A stretch of 64,000 nt of DNA from Agrococcus beijingensis. GTDB lineage: Bacteria; Actinomycetota; Actinomycetes; Actinomycetales; Microbacteriaceae. The stretch spans positions 1,596,243 through 1,660,242 of the forward strand of contig NZ_CP132360.1 of assembly GCF_030758955.1 (NCBI RefSeq). Reading direction: 5' to 3'. The notes beneath the pieces are model-generated. The model searched no databases. It had not been told where the DNA came from and saw nothing but the letters and a program-made list of their open reading frames with translations. A program made the position numbers and the translations under genes. Below, one piece after another: positions 21,563-29,186 of this stretch. Every line of letters begins with the position of its first letter. Position 1 is the first letter of the stretch.

Positions 21563-22275
21563 CGACGCCACTGCCGCTGCACGGCGGCGAGCTCGAGCGT
21601 CGCGGGCTTCGCGACCGCGTGTACGAGCTCGTGCTCGAGATGCTGCTCGAAGGACGCGTCGAGCCGGGCTCGCGACTCTCGATCGACACGCTCGCGAAGC
21701 AACTCGACGTCTCGCCGACGCCCGTGCGGGAGGCGATGGTGCAGCTCGAGCGCACCGGGCTCGTCAGCCGCGAGGCGCTCAAGGGCTACCGGGTGGCGCC
21801 GCCGCTGGGGCCGGCGGCACTCTCAGAGCTGTTCGACGCCCGACTCATGCTGGAGACCGAGGCGATGCGGCTCGCCATGCCGCACGCAGCCGTCTTGTTG
21901 CCTCAGCTGCGCCAAGCGCACGAGCTGCATCACGAGTGGGTCGAGCGGGTGACCGAGGCCATGCACTCAGGGGACGGCGCGGCTCGGACCACGCGCGGAT
22001 ACTTCGCCGCCGACGCGGCCTTCCACCGGGCCATCTTCGATTGCGCTTCGAATCGCTTCCTGCTGGCGATGCACGACGATCTCGGAGCGCTGACGCATCG
22101 GATGCGGCAGACGGTGATCCGCGGCGTCAGCGATGTCGAGGAGGCGCATGCGGAGCACGCTGCGGTGCTCGAGGCGATCGAGCGGGGCGACGCTGCCAGC
22201 GCGGTCGAGGCCGTCGATGCGCACATCCGCGGCGTGCGCGCGCGCTCGCTGCGCGACGAGACCGACCAAGGCTGA
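21559..22275 (+). CDS. GntR family regulator, FCD domain
   Basis: The 238-residue regulator has an N-terminal winged helix (LRDRVYELVLEMLLEGRVEPGSRLSIDTLAKQLDVSPTPVREAMVQLERTGLV, residues 16-68). An all-helical FCD ligand domain follows, with metal/ligand-type histidines in ADAAFHRAIFDCASNRFLL and EEAHAEHAAVLEAIERGD. FCD regulators usually respond to an organic acid or sugar intermediate of the pathway they control. It is coupled to the TPI-like gene by ATGA. The two CTATAGGATCTT palindromes in the island are its likely binding sites. Codon use is slightly less GC-rich than in flanking core genes. Confidence 0.88.
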   Translation: MTTPLPLHGGELERRGLRDRVYELVLEMLLEGRVEPGSRLSIDTLAKQLDVSPTPVREAMVQLERTGLVSREALKGYRVAPPLGPAALSELFDARLMLETEAMRLAMPHAAVLLPQLRQAHELHHEWVERVTEAMHSGDGAARTTRGYFAADAAFHRAIFDCASNRFLLAMHDDLGALTHRMRQTVIRGVSDVEEAHAEHAAVLEAIERGDAASAVEAVDAHIRGVRARSLRDETDQG

Positions 22276-22355
22276 AGTCAGGCGCCCCGAACCAGTCTGA
22301 GGAGCAGGCCCGGTCTCTTCGATCCGGCGCGCCTCCAGCGCGCGGACCTGCGCAG

Positions 22356-22388
22356 TTGGACTCTCGTTCAAAGATGCTATAGGATCTT
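22356..22388 (+). promoter_or_regulatory. promoter and operator of the TIM-barrel/dehydrogenase/transporter unit
   Basis: TTGGAC (22356-22361) and TAGGAT (22380-22385) form a promoter with an 18-nt spacer. The -10 lies within the near-perfect 18-bp palindrome AAGATNCTATAGNATCTT (22371-22388), whose right half CTATAGGATCTT is identical to the site at 18538-18549. A further GATAGGAT occurs at 22401-22408. Binding of the GntR protein here would block RNA polymerase. Confidence 0.65.
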
Positions 22389-22432
22389 GGAACGAGGATC
22401 GATAGGATTCCCCTCAGGGACGAGGAGTGAGC

Positions 22433-23383
22433 GTGTACAGCGCAGACGATTGGCCGATCGCGGCGAAGATGAACTTCGGTGCCAACGCACCCGACGGCAC
22501 GCCGCTCACGCAGGCGCCGGTGAGCGTTTGGGACGAGCAGGTCGCGCAGGTCACGGATCTCGGCTATCGGTGGATCGATCCGATCGATGACTGGATCAAC
22601 CTCACCGAGCTGTCTCCGGAGCGCTTCGTCGAGTTCAAGCGGCTCCTCGGGCGGCATGGCGTCGGCGTGCCGGCCATCTCCTTCGGGCGCCGCAGCCCGG
22701 TGGACGTCGAGCATGGTGCTGCCCACGTCGCGATGATGCACCGGATGCTCGACCTCGGCGCAGAGATCGGTGCCGGAGTGCTCAACGTGGGCTTCATGAG
22801 CAGCCTCACCGAAGCGCAGTCGCGCGCGCTGTGGTTCTGGCATGAGAACGGCCACGTGGACGACCCGGCGCTCCGCCCGCTCGCCATCGAGCGCATCCGA
22901 GAGCTGGGTGACCACGCGCAGCGCAACGGCATGCAGATCAGCCTCGAGATGTACGAGGACACGTACACGGGCTCCGCCGAGGAGGCCGTCTCGTTCGTCC
23001 GTGACACGGACCACCCTGCAGTCGGGCTGAACCCCGACATCGGCAACCTGATCCGCCTGCACCGGCCGATCGTGAGCTACCAGTCGATGTTCGACCAGGT
23101 GCTGCCCTACGCCAACTACTGGCACATCAAGAACTATCTCCGCGATGAGGACCCTGCGACCGGCGCGTACTTCTCCGCCCCGGCGCCGCTGGAGTCGGGA
23201 CTGATCGACTATCGCTCGGTCATCCGTCAGGCGCTCCGCCTCGGGTATCGCGGCGCCTTCCAGACCGAGCACTACGGCGGCGACTGGCTGGGCGTCGGTG
23301 CGGCGAACGCGCAGTACGTCCGCGGCGTGCTGCGCTCGGCATCGAGCCTGCTGCCGGTCGAAGCCCGAGAAGCCGCACGATGA
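22433..23383 (+). CDS. xylose-isomerase-like TIM barrel, sugar(-phosphate) isomerase/epimerase
   Basis: This protein of about 316 residues belongs to the AP-endonuclease-2-like superfamily. The expected metal ligands are seen at strand ends: Glu in ISLEMYEDTYTG, Asp in VGLNPDIGNL, His in NYWHIKNYL, and Glu in AFQTEHYGGDW. Such enzymes isomerise or epimerise free sugars or keto-acids; the substrate cannot be read from sequence. GAGGAG at 22422-22427 favours GTG 22433; GTG 22427 is the alternative. It is first in the second unit, under the operator at 22356-22388. Confidence 0.82.
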   Translation: MYSADDWPIAAKMNFGANAPDGTPLTQAPVSVWDEQVAQVTDLGYRWIDPIDDWINLTELSPERFVEFKRLLGRHGVGVPAISFGRRSPVDVEHGAAHVAMMHRMLDLGAEIGAGVLNVGFMSSLTEAQSRALWFWHENGHVDDPALRPLAIERIRELGDHAQRNGMQISLEMYEDTYTGSAEEAVSFVRDTDHPAVGLNPDIGNLIRLHRPIVSYQSMFDQVLPYANYWHIKNYLRDEDPATGAYFSAPAPLESGLIDYRSVIRQALRLGYRGAFQTEHYGGDWLGVGAANAQYVRGVLRSASSLLPVEAREAAR

Positions 23384-24135
23384 AGCCGGCCGTCAACCTC
23401 TCCACCGTCTTCCGCGGGCTCGAGCGCGACGCGCGCCCCGCGGCTGCGGCGGCAGCCGGCTTCACCCGGGTGGAGTCCTGGTGGGAGTTCTCCTCCGCCA
23501 CGCCGGCACCTGAGGATGTCGCGCGGTTCGTGGACGCTCTGCGCGCGGCAGGGCTCGAGCTGGTCGCGATCAACGCACACGGTGGCGACCGCGAAGCCGG
23601 CGAGCGCGGGATGGCGGCGCTACCCGACCGCGAGCAGGAGTTCGACCAGTCGATCGAGGCCGTCGCCGAGGTGCACCGGCAGCTCGGCCCGCGCCTGTTC
23701 AACGTGACCTTCGGCAATCTCCGGAGCGACCGCTGGACGCGCGACGAGCAACTGGCGAGTGCCGCCGAGCGCTACGCCGCAGCCTGCGAGCGGGTGGCGA
23801 CATTCGGAGGGACGCTGCTGATCGAGCCGCTCACGCGCGACGGCAACCCGGACTATCCCATGCGCACCGCGCAGGATGCAGCGGACTTCCTGGACGCGTT
23901 CCTGCCGGACGTGCCCAACATCGGCGTGCTCTTCGACACGTTCCACCTCGCCGCCAACGGGGTCGAGCTCGAGCGCGCGATCGACGAGCTGGGTCCCCGC
24001 ATCCGTCACGTCCAGTTCGCCGACTTCCCCGGCAGGGGCAGACCGGGCACCGGCGCGATCGACTTCGACGCGCTCGAGGAGCGACTCGACCGCGTCGGCT
24101 ACACGGGGGAGATTTCCCTCGAATACCTCGGCTGA
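23380..24135 (+). CDS. hydroxypyruvate-isomerase-like TIM barrel (Hyi/OtnI family)
   Basis: The 251-residue protein matches the Hyi/OtnI group: NLSTVFRGL at the N-terminus, LLIEPLTRDGNPDYPM, GVLFDTFHLAANG and HVQFADFPGRGRPGTGAIDF, ending in EISLEYLG. The metal-site Glu, Asp, His and Glu are present. The family usually reads GTGEI near the last conserved block; here the Glu is Ala (GTGAI), so substrate handling may differ. OtnI converts 2-oxo-tetronate to 3-oxo-tetronate in known pathways. It overlaps the previous gene by 4 bases. Confidence 0.82.
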   Translation: MKPAVNLSTVFRGLERDARPAAAAAAGFTRVESWWEFSSATPAPEDVARFVDALRAAGLELVAINAHGGDREAGERGMAALPDREQEFDQSIEAVAEVHRQLGPRLFNVTFGNLRSDRWTRDEQLASAAERYAAACERVATFGGTLLIEPLTRDGNPDYPMRTAQDAADFLDAFLPDVPNIGVLFDTFHLAANGVELERAIDELGPRIRHVQFADFPGRGRPGTGAIDFDALEERLDRVGYTGEISLEYLG

Positions 24136-24175
24136 TCCAGCCACACCATCTGCGACCCGCTGATAGGAGCGATCC

Positions 24176-25228
24176 ATGAAGGCCATCATCAAGAGCGGCC
24201 CCCAGCCCGGGGCTGACTACGTCACCGACTTCCCAGAGCCCACCGTCGCCGACGACGAGATCCTGATCGACATCAAGGCGACCTCGGTCTGCGGCTCCGA
24301 CCGCAGCTTCTACAACTGGACGACCGCCGCACAGGGCTTCAACCTGAACTTCCCGTGCGTGCTCGGGCACGAGGGCTCCGGCGTCGTCATCGAGACCGGC
24401 AAGGCCGTGACGAAGTTCGCCGTCGGCGACCGCGTCGCGCTGGACTCGCACGCCCCCTGCGGTTCGTGCTACCAGTGCCGCACCGGCAACGGCCACAACT
24501 GCAACGACATGCGCCTGCTCGCGGCCGACATCAACGGCGTCTTCGCCGAGCGGGCCTCCGTCCCGGCCAGCATGGCCTTCCCGATCCCCGACGAGATGTC
24601 GTTCGAGGTCGCCACCCTGCTCGAGCCGGCAGGCGTCGCCTGGCACGCGATCCAGCGCGCCGACAAGCAGATCGCGGCCAACGTCGTGGTGGTCTCGGGC
24701 TGCGGTCCGATCGGTCTGCTGATCATCGACTTCGCGCGCATGCTCGGAGCGGCAGAGGTGATCGCCCTCGAGCCGAACGCGTTCCGTCGGGGGCTCGCCG
24801 AGCAGCGCGGCGCGACCGTCTTCGCTCCCGGGGCCGAGGCTCAGGAGTACATCGCCCAGCAGCACGCCTACCGCGGCGGCGTCGACCTCGTCTTCGAGGT
24901 CTCCGGCTTCGCCGGCGCGTACCCCGCACTGTTCGACATGCTCCGCCGCAACGGCACCTTCATCAGCGTCGGCCACGCCGGCGAGCCGGTGCCCATCCGC
25001 ATCTCCGAGGTGATCAACAAGAAGGAGATCACCCTGCGCGGCATCTACGGACGCCTGCTGTGGGACACCTGGGAGGACCTCGCCCTGCTGATCCGCACCG
25101 GAAAGCTCGACCTCGACTGGCTGATCACGGATCGCCTGGAGATGGGCGAGCTGGGCCCGGTCATCGACATGCTCAGCGGCGAGTCGAACAAGATCATCCT
25201 CTATCCCAACGGCGTCCCTGCCGTCTGA
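24176..25228 (+). CDS. zinc-dependent MDR alcohol/polyol dehydrogenase
   Basis: The 350-residue medium-chain dehydrogenase has catalytic zinc ligands C39 (VCGSDRSF), GHEGSG, and the lobe-4 structural zinc cysteines CGSCYQCRTGNGHNC. The nucleotide fold contains VVSGCGPIGLLIIDFARMLGA, with an acidic residue after the second strand (ALEPN) that points to NAD(H). It resembles sorbitol and threonine dehydrogenases. In this operon it probably oxidises a polyol or hydroxy-sugar to the ketose used by the isomerases and kinase. The start is preceded by GATAGGAG. Confidence 0.87.
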   Translation: MKAIIKSGPQPGADYVTDFPEPTVADDEILIDIKATSVCGSDRSFYNWTTAAQGFNLNFPCVLGHEGSGVVIETGKAVTKFAVGDRVALDSHAPCGSCYQCRTGNGHNCNDMRLLAADINGVFAERASVPASMAFPIPDEMSFEVATLLEPAGVAWHAIQRADKQIAANVVVVSGCGPIGLLIIDFARMLGAAEVIALEPNAFRRGLAEQRGATVFAPGAEAQEYIAQQHAYRGGVDLVFEVSGFAGAYPALFDMLRRNGTFISVGHAGEPVPIRISEVINKKEITLRGIYGRLLWDTWEDLALLIRTGKLDLDWLITDRLEMGELGPVIDMLSGESNKIILYPNGVPAV

Positions 25229-25255
25229 CCCGCACCAAGAAGAGAAGAGACAACG

Positions 25256-26671
25256 ATGTCTGCAGCGACCACCGCGCAGGATGCCGTCGAGCCGATCGAC
25301 GATCCGTACACACTGCACCAGAAGAACATCAAGGAGCCGCCGAAGGGCTGGCGCAAGAGCATGCGGTACTTCGGTCCCGGACTCATCATGTCGGCTTCGA
25401 TCGTCGGCTCCGGTGAGCTCATCGCCACGACGGCGGCCGGAGCCGAGGTCGGCTTCGCGCTGCTCTGGCTCGTCATCATCTCCACCTTCGTCAAGGTGGC
25501 GATCCAGATCGAGCTGGCGAAGTGGTCGATCACCACCGGTCAGACTGGCCTCACCGGCTTCAACCGCGTGCCGCCGAAGATCGGCAAGGCCGGCTGGATC
25601 ACCTGGCTCTGGCTCCTGATGGCGATCGCCAAGATCACGCAGATGGGTGGCGTGGCAGGAGGCACGGCAGTCGCGCTCAGCCTGCTGTTCCCGTTCGGCG
25701 GGGAACCGCTCAACCCGACGACGCTGGCGATCTGGACCGGCATCGTGGTCATCACGAGCATCGCCTTCCTCTACTCGAACAAGTACGGCTTGATCGAGGC
25801 AGTGTCGACCGCCCTCGTGGTCACGTTCTCGCTGCTCACGGTCGTCATGGCACTCGGCCTGCCGTTCACCCCGTTCGCCTACGGCTGGGAGGAGATCGCC
25901 CTCGGCCTCAGCCTCACCCTGCCTGCGGTCGGCGTCGCCATCGCGATGTTCGGCATCACGGGCGTCGGCTCCGACGAGATCACCTTCTACACCTACTGGG
26001 TCGTGGAGAAGGGCTACGCCTCCTACACGGGTCCGAACGACGGGTCCGAGGAGTGGAAGCAGCGCGCCGACGGCTGGATCAAGGTGATGAAGCGCGACTC
26101 CTGGCTGTCCTGGGTGATCTACACGTCCACCACGCTCGGCTTCTACATCATGGGCGCTGCCGTGCTGCACCCCCAGGGCCTCGTCCCTGCGGGCAACGAC
26201 GTGATCACCACGCTGGCGCGCATGTACACCGACCTGGTCGGCGAATGGGCGATGTACGCCTTCCTGATCGCCGCGCTGGCCGCGCTCGCCTCGACGCTGT
26301 GGGCCGCCGTGCCGAGCCATTCGCGACTGTGGGCGAACTTCTTCGCCAACGTCGGCGCGTTCGACTGGCAACGCGACATCAAGAAGCGGATGCTCTTCAT
26401 CCGCATCTTCACGGTGTTCCTCCCCATCGCGTGGGGCCTGATGTACCTCGTCTTCCGCGCGCCCGTGCTGATGGTGCAGATCGGCGGCATCGCGACCGGC
26501 ATCTTCCTGCTCGCTGTCGTGGTGGGAACCTGGTACTTGCGTCGCACGGAGACCGATCGGAGCGCCCTCGGGTCGAAGGCATGGCTGGTGCTGCTCGTGA
26601 TCTCGAGCGCCGCGATCGCCGTGCTCGGCATCTACACGGTGCTCACGGTGTTCGGGCTCAGCTTGGGCTGA
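25256..26671 (+). CDS. Nramp-superfamily transporter lacking metal-binding motifs
   Basis: The 471-residue LeuT-fold protein has about 11-12 helices. The start of helix 1 is Nramp-like (YFGPGLIMSASIVGSGEL, residues 38-55), but the DPGN metal motif of true Nramps is replaced by residues around VGSGE (50-54). Helix 6 has FGITGVGSDE (232-241) where Nramps have MPHN. A hydrophilic insert (GYASYTGPNDGSEEWKQRADGW) follows helix 6. The loss of the Asp, Asn, His and Met ligands makes metal transport unlikely. It is the last gene of a sugar-processing operon, so an organic solute such as a polyol or ketose is a better guess. That substrate is inference. Confidence 0.85.
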   Translation: MSAATTAQDAVEPIDDPYTLHQKNIKEPPKGWRKSMRYFGPGLIMSASIVGSGELIATTAAGAEVGFALLWLVIISTFVKVAIQIELAKWSITTGQTGLTGFNRVPPKIGKAGWITWLWLLMAIAKITQMGGVAGGTAVALSLLFPFGGEPLNPTTLAIWTGIVVITSIAFLYSNKYGLIEAVSTALVVTFSLLTVVMALGLPFTPFAYGWEEIALGLSLTLPAVGVAIAMFGITGVGSDEITFYTYWVVEKGYASYTGPNDGSEEWKQRADGWIKVMKRDSWLSWVIYTSTTLGFYIMGAAVLHPQGLVPAGNDVITTLARMYTDLVGEWAMYAFLIAALAALASTLWAAVPSHSRLWANFFANVGAFDWQRDIKKRMLFIRIFTVFLPIAWGLMYLVFRAPVLMVQIGGIATGIFLLAVVVGTWYLRRTETDRSALGSKAWLVLLVISSAAIAVLGIYTVLTVFGLSLG

Positions 26672-26758
26672 TCGAGCGTCGGCTCAGCACTCACGCGCCG
26701 AATGGCGATCGGGCGCGCTGACGCCGCAGCAAGACGTGCATCCCCAACGGATGCACAC

Positions 26759-26796
26759 GAGGCCGGGTCGGGAACCGCGACACCCGATCCGGCCTC
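26759..26796 (+). terminator. terminator after the Nramp-like gene
   Basis: A 14-bp arm GAGGCCGGGTCGGG (26759-26772) pairs with CCCGATCCGGCCTC (26783-26796) with one G-U pair. The sequence, including the loop CCGCGACA, is nearly the same as the hairpin at 27213-27247 beyond the MFS remnant. Confidence 0.75.
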
Positions 26797-26817
26797 TTCA
26801 TGTTCCCCACCGTGCGG

Positions 26818-27139
26818 AGCCCCGCTGGGCTTCCTGTCGGTGGGCCCGATCACCTGGTCGTACCCGACGGCCTTCCTCACGGGCACGGCGGCGGCCGCGG
26901 GCATCGGCCTCATCAACTCGCTCGGCAACCTCGGCGGCTTCGTCGCCCCCATCATGCGCACGGGCATCAACGAGGCCGTCCCGACGGACTCCGGCGCCTG
27001 GGGCGTCGTCTCGCTCGGCGTGTTCGCCTTCCTCGCGGCGGCGATGCTCTTCGGCACGAAGTTCTTCAGCGCGAAGGCGGATGCGCTGCTCGAGGCCGAG
27101 AAGGACGCCGAAGCCGAGGTCGTGGCGCCCGGGCACTGA
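26818..27139 (+). pseudogene. C-terminal remnant of an MFS (ACS-type) transporter
   Basis: About 107 codons survive of a major facilitator gene: LGFLSVGPITWSYPTAFLTGTAAAAGIGLINSLGNLGGFVAPIMRTGINE is the helix 9-11 region of the anion/carbohydrate symporter family, followed by WGVVSLGVFAFLAAAMLF and a charged C-terminal tail. The roughly 300 N-terminal residues are missing. The reading frame upstream of 26818 crosses the terminator at 26759-26796 and resembles no protein. It appears to be what is left of the transporter formerly linked to the downstream dha-type gene. Confidence 0.75.
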
Positions 27140-27212
27140 CCGGACCGCCGTCGCCCGGTCCTCGACCGGGCGACGGCGCCACGAGCACCCGCCCATCCTC
27201 GGATGCGCGGCC

Positions 27213-27247
27213 AGGCCGGATCGGGCCCGCGACACCCGATCCGGCCT
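27213..27247 (+). terminator. terminator after the MFS remnant
   Basis: A perfect 13-bp stem AGGCCGGATCGGG (27213-27225) and CCCGATCCGGCCT (27235-27247) has a 9-nt loop ending CGCGACA. It is almost a duplicate of the hairpin at 26759-26796, about 450 bp upstream. Confidence 0.75.
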
Positions 27248-27335
27248 GTCGCGTCCCCCCGGGCTCCCGCGGCCCAGGGCCGCACCCCTAGGCTTCTGGC
27301 AGACGGCGGCGACCGCCCCGGCTGAGGAGGCCACC

Positions 27336-27959
27336 ATGCAGCAGCACGACGACATCGTCCGCGCAGCGCTCGACCGCATCGTCTCGTCGCTCGACGAGGT
27401 GAGCGCCGAGATCGACGAGCTCGACGCGGTCGCGAGCGACGGCAACCACGGCCAGCACATCCTCGCCGGCGCGACGGCCGCGCGCGACGCGGCACAGGCC
27501 GCGCCCGAGGGGCGCGCCCTCCACGCGGCCGCCGAGGCGTGGGGCCAGGGAGAAGGATTCGCGAATCCTCTCTGGGGCAAGGTGCTCGCCGCCGCCGCCG
27601 ACGCCGAGCCCGACGGCCCGCTCGCCATGGTCGACGCCGCGCTGCGCACGCTCGAGGCGTCGACCGACGCCCACATCGGCGACAAGTCGATCGTCGACAC
27701 GCTCGCGCCAGCGCTCGGCGACGCGCACGTGCACCTCACGCGCGGCGAGTCGCTCGCCGACGCGACGGCCCACGCGGCCGGCGTCGCCGAGGAGGCGGCG
27801 CTCGAGACGGCCGCCATCGAGGACCGCTTCGACGCCTCGAACGCGGATCTCGGCTACCCCGACCCGGGCGCCACTTCGTCGGCGGTCATCCTCGGCGCGC
27901 TCGCGGCGGCCCTCGCCGAGGGCGATGACGACGAGGCGGACGGCGCCGACGGCGCCTGA
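27336..27959 (+). CDS. stand-alone DhaL-like protein with altered ATP motif
   Basis: The 207-residue protein is a DhaL domain without DhaK. IGDKSIVDTLAPAL and YPDPGATSSAVIL match the conserved DhaL blocks. The metal-ATP motif, normally GDGDHG, reads SDGNHG here (VASDGNHGQHILAG), so one of the magnesium-binding aspartates is Asn. The acidic C-terminal tail is EGDDDEADGADGA. It could be a regulatory or inactive subunit, or act with a DhaK encoded elsewhere. GAGGAGG lies 8 bases before the ATG and a TAGGCT -10 box is at 27289-27294, so it has its own promoter. Confidence 0.75.
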   Translation: MQQHDDIVRAALDRIVSSLDEVSAEIDELDAVASDGNHGQHILAGATAARDAAQAAPEGRALHAAAEAWGQGEGFANPLWGKVLAAAADAEPDGPLAMVDAALRTLEASTDAHIGDKSIVDTLAPALGDAHVHLTRGESLADATAHAAGVAEEAALETAAIEDRFDASNADLGYPDPGATSSAVILGALAAALAEGDDDEADGADGA

Positions 27960-28093
27960 GGCTCGCACCCGGCCGACCGTCGATGTCGCCGCCCGGCGAA
28001 GGAAGCGCACGACTTTCGGCCGCCCGCATGACGGGGTGGGCGCATCCGCTCAGTAGGCTCGAAAAGCAAGCCCTGATCCGATGGAGGACACCC

Positions 28094-29095
28094 GTGCCGC
28101 AGAGCGACCCGTCGAAGGCCCCGGTCTTCGAGCACCCCGACCGCAACCTCGCGATGGAGCTCGTGCGCGCCACCGAGGCGGCGGCGATCCGAGCGGTGCC
28201 GTTCATCGGCCGCGGCGACAAGAACGCCGCCGACGGCGCGGCGGTCGACGCCATGCGCACGTTCCTGGCGACCGTCGCGTTCGACGGCGTGATCGTCATC
28301 GGCGAGGGCGAGAAGGACGAGGCACCGATGCTCTTCAACGGCGAGCACGTCGGCAACGGCCGCGGTCCCTCCTGCGACATCGCGGTCGACCCGATCGACG
28401 GCACGTCACTCACGGCCGCCGGCCGCCAGAACGCGCTCAGCGTCATCGCCGTCGCCGATCGCGGCACGATGTACGACCCGGTCGACGCCTTCTACATGGA
28501 CAAGATCGTTGCGGGCCCCGAGGCGCACGGCGTCATCTCGCTCGAGCAGTCGGTGGGCGACAACATCCGCGAGCTCGCGCGTGCCAAGCACAAGGACGTC
28601 GGCGAGATCGTCGTCGCGATCCTCGACCGCCCGCGCCACGCCGAGCTCATCGAGGAGATCCGCGCGGCAGGTGCCGGCACCCGCCTGATGCGCGACGGCG
28701 ACGTCGCCGGCGGCATCAACGCGGCGCGCTGGGAGTCGCGCATCGACCTGTGCATCGGCGCCGGCGGCACGCCCGAGGGCGTCATCACCGCGTGCGCGAT
28801 CAAGGCGCTGGGCGGCTTCATGGAGGGCCGCCTCGCCCCGCAGAGCGACGAGGAGCACCGCAACGTGGTGGCCGCGGGCCACGACCTGACGCGGGTGCTG
28901 GCGCTGAACGACCTCGTCTCGAGCGACAACACCTACTTCGTCGCCACCGGCGTCACCGACGGCCAGCTGCTCGACGGCGTGCGCCGCAAGGGCCCGCTGA
29001 TCCGCACCGAGTCGCTCGTGCTGCGCTCGAAGACCGGCACCGCGCGCCGCGTCATCGCCGAGCACCGCGCCGAGAAGTGGCTCGACGCGAGCTGA
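28094..29095 (+). CDS. glpX: class II fructose-1,6-bisphosphatase
   Basis: The 333-residue enzyme hydrolyses fructose 1,6-bisphosphate in gluconeogenesis. The GlpX signature is clear: AIRAVPFIGRGDKNAADGAAVDAMR, the metal site VIGEGEKDEAPMLFNGE, IAVDPIDGTSLTAAGRQNALSVIA and IGAGGTPEGVITACAIKALGG. GTG 28094 is chosen because GGAGG stands 6 bases upstream and it gives the usual N-terminus. TAGGCT at 28054-28059 is a possible -10 box. In many actinobacteria glpX neighbours fumC; here it follows the accessory island. Confidence 0.95.
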   Translation: MPQSDPSKAPVFEHPDRNLAMELVRATEAAAIRAVPFIGRGDKNAADGAAVDAMRTFLATVAFDGVIVIGEGEKDEAPMLFNGEHVGNGRGPSCDIAVDPIDGTSLTAAGRQNALSVIAVADRGTMYDPVDAFYMDKIVAGPEAHGVISLEQSVGDNIRELARAKHKDVGEIVVAILDRPRHAELIEEIRAAGAGTRLMRDGDVAGGINAARWESRIDLCIGAGGTPEGVITACAIKALGGFMEGRLAPQSDEEHRNVVAAGHDLTRVLALNDLVSSDNTYFVATGVTDGQLLDGVRRKGPLIRTESLVLRSKTGTARRVIAEHRAEKWLDAS

Positions 29096-29186
29096 GCTGA
29101 CCGGCCCGCCTGCTGCACAGCGCGGGTCGTCCACAACAGGGGCGGATGCATAGGGCCGCGCGACCGACATGCGGCACGATGGGCGC

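Noticed and set aside
21559..26671. Whole island as a recently acquired genomic island with attachment sites
   Set aside because: Codon use is only slightly less GC-rich than the neighbours, and no integrase, tRNA or flanking att repeats were found in the window.
26702..26817. N-terminal part of the MFS frame as coding
   Set aside because: It reads through the terminator hairpin and has no hydrophobic helices; homology starts only at about 26818.
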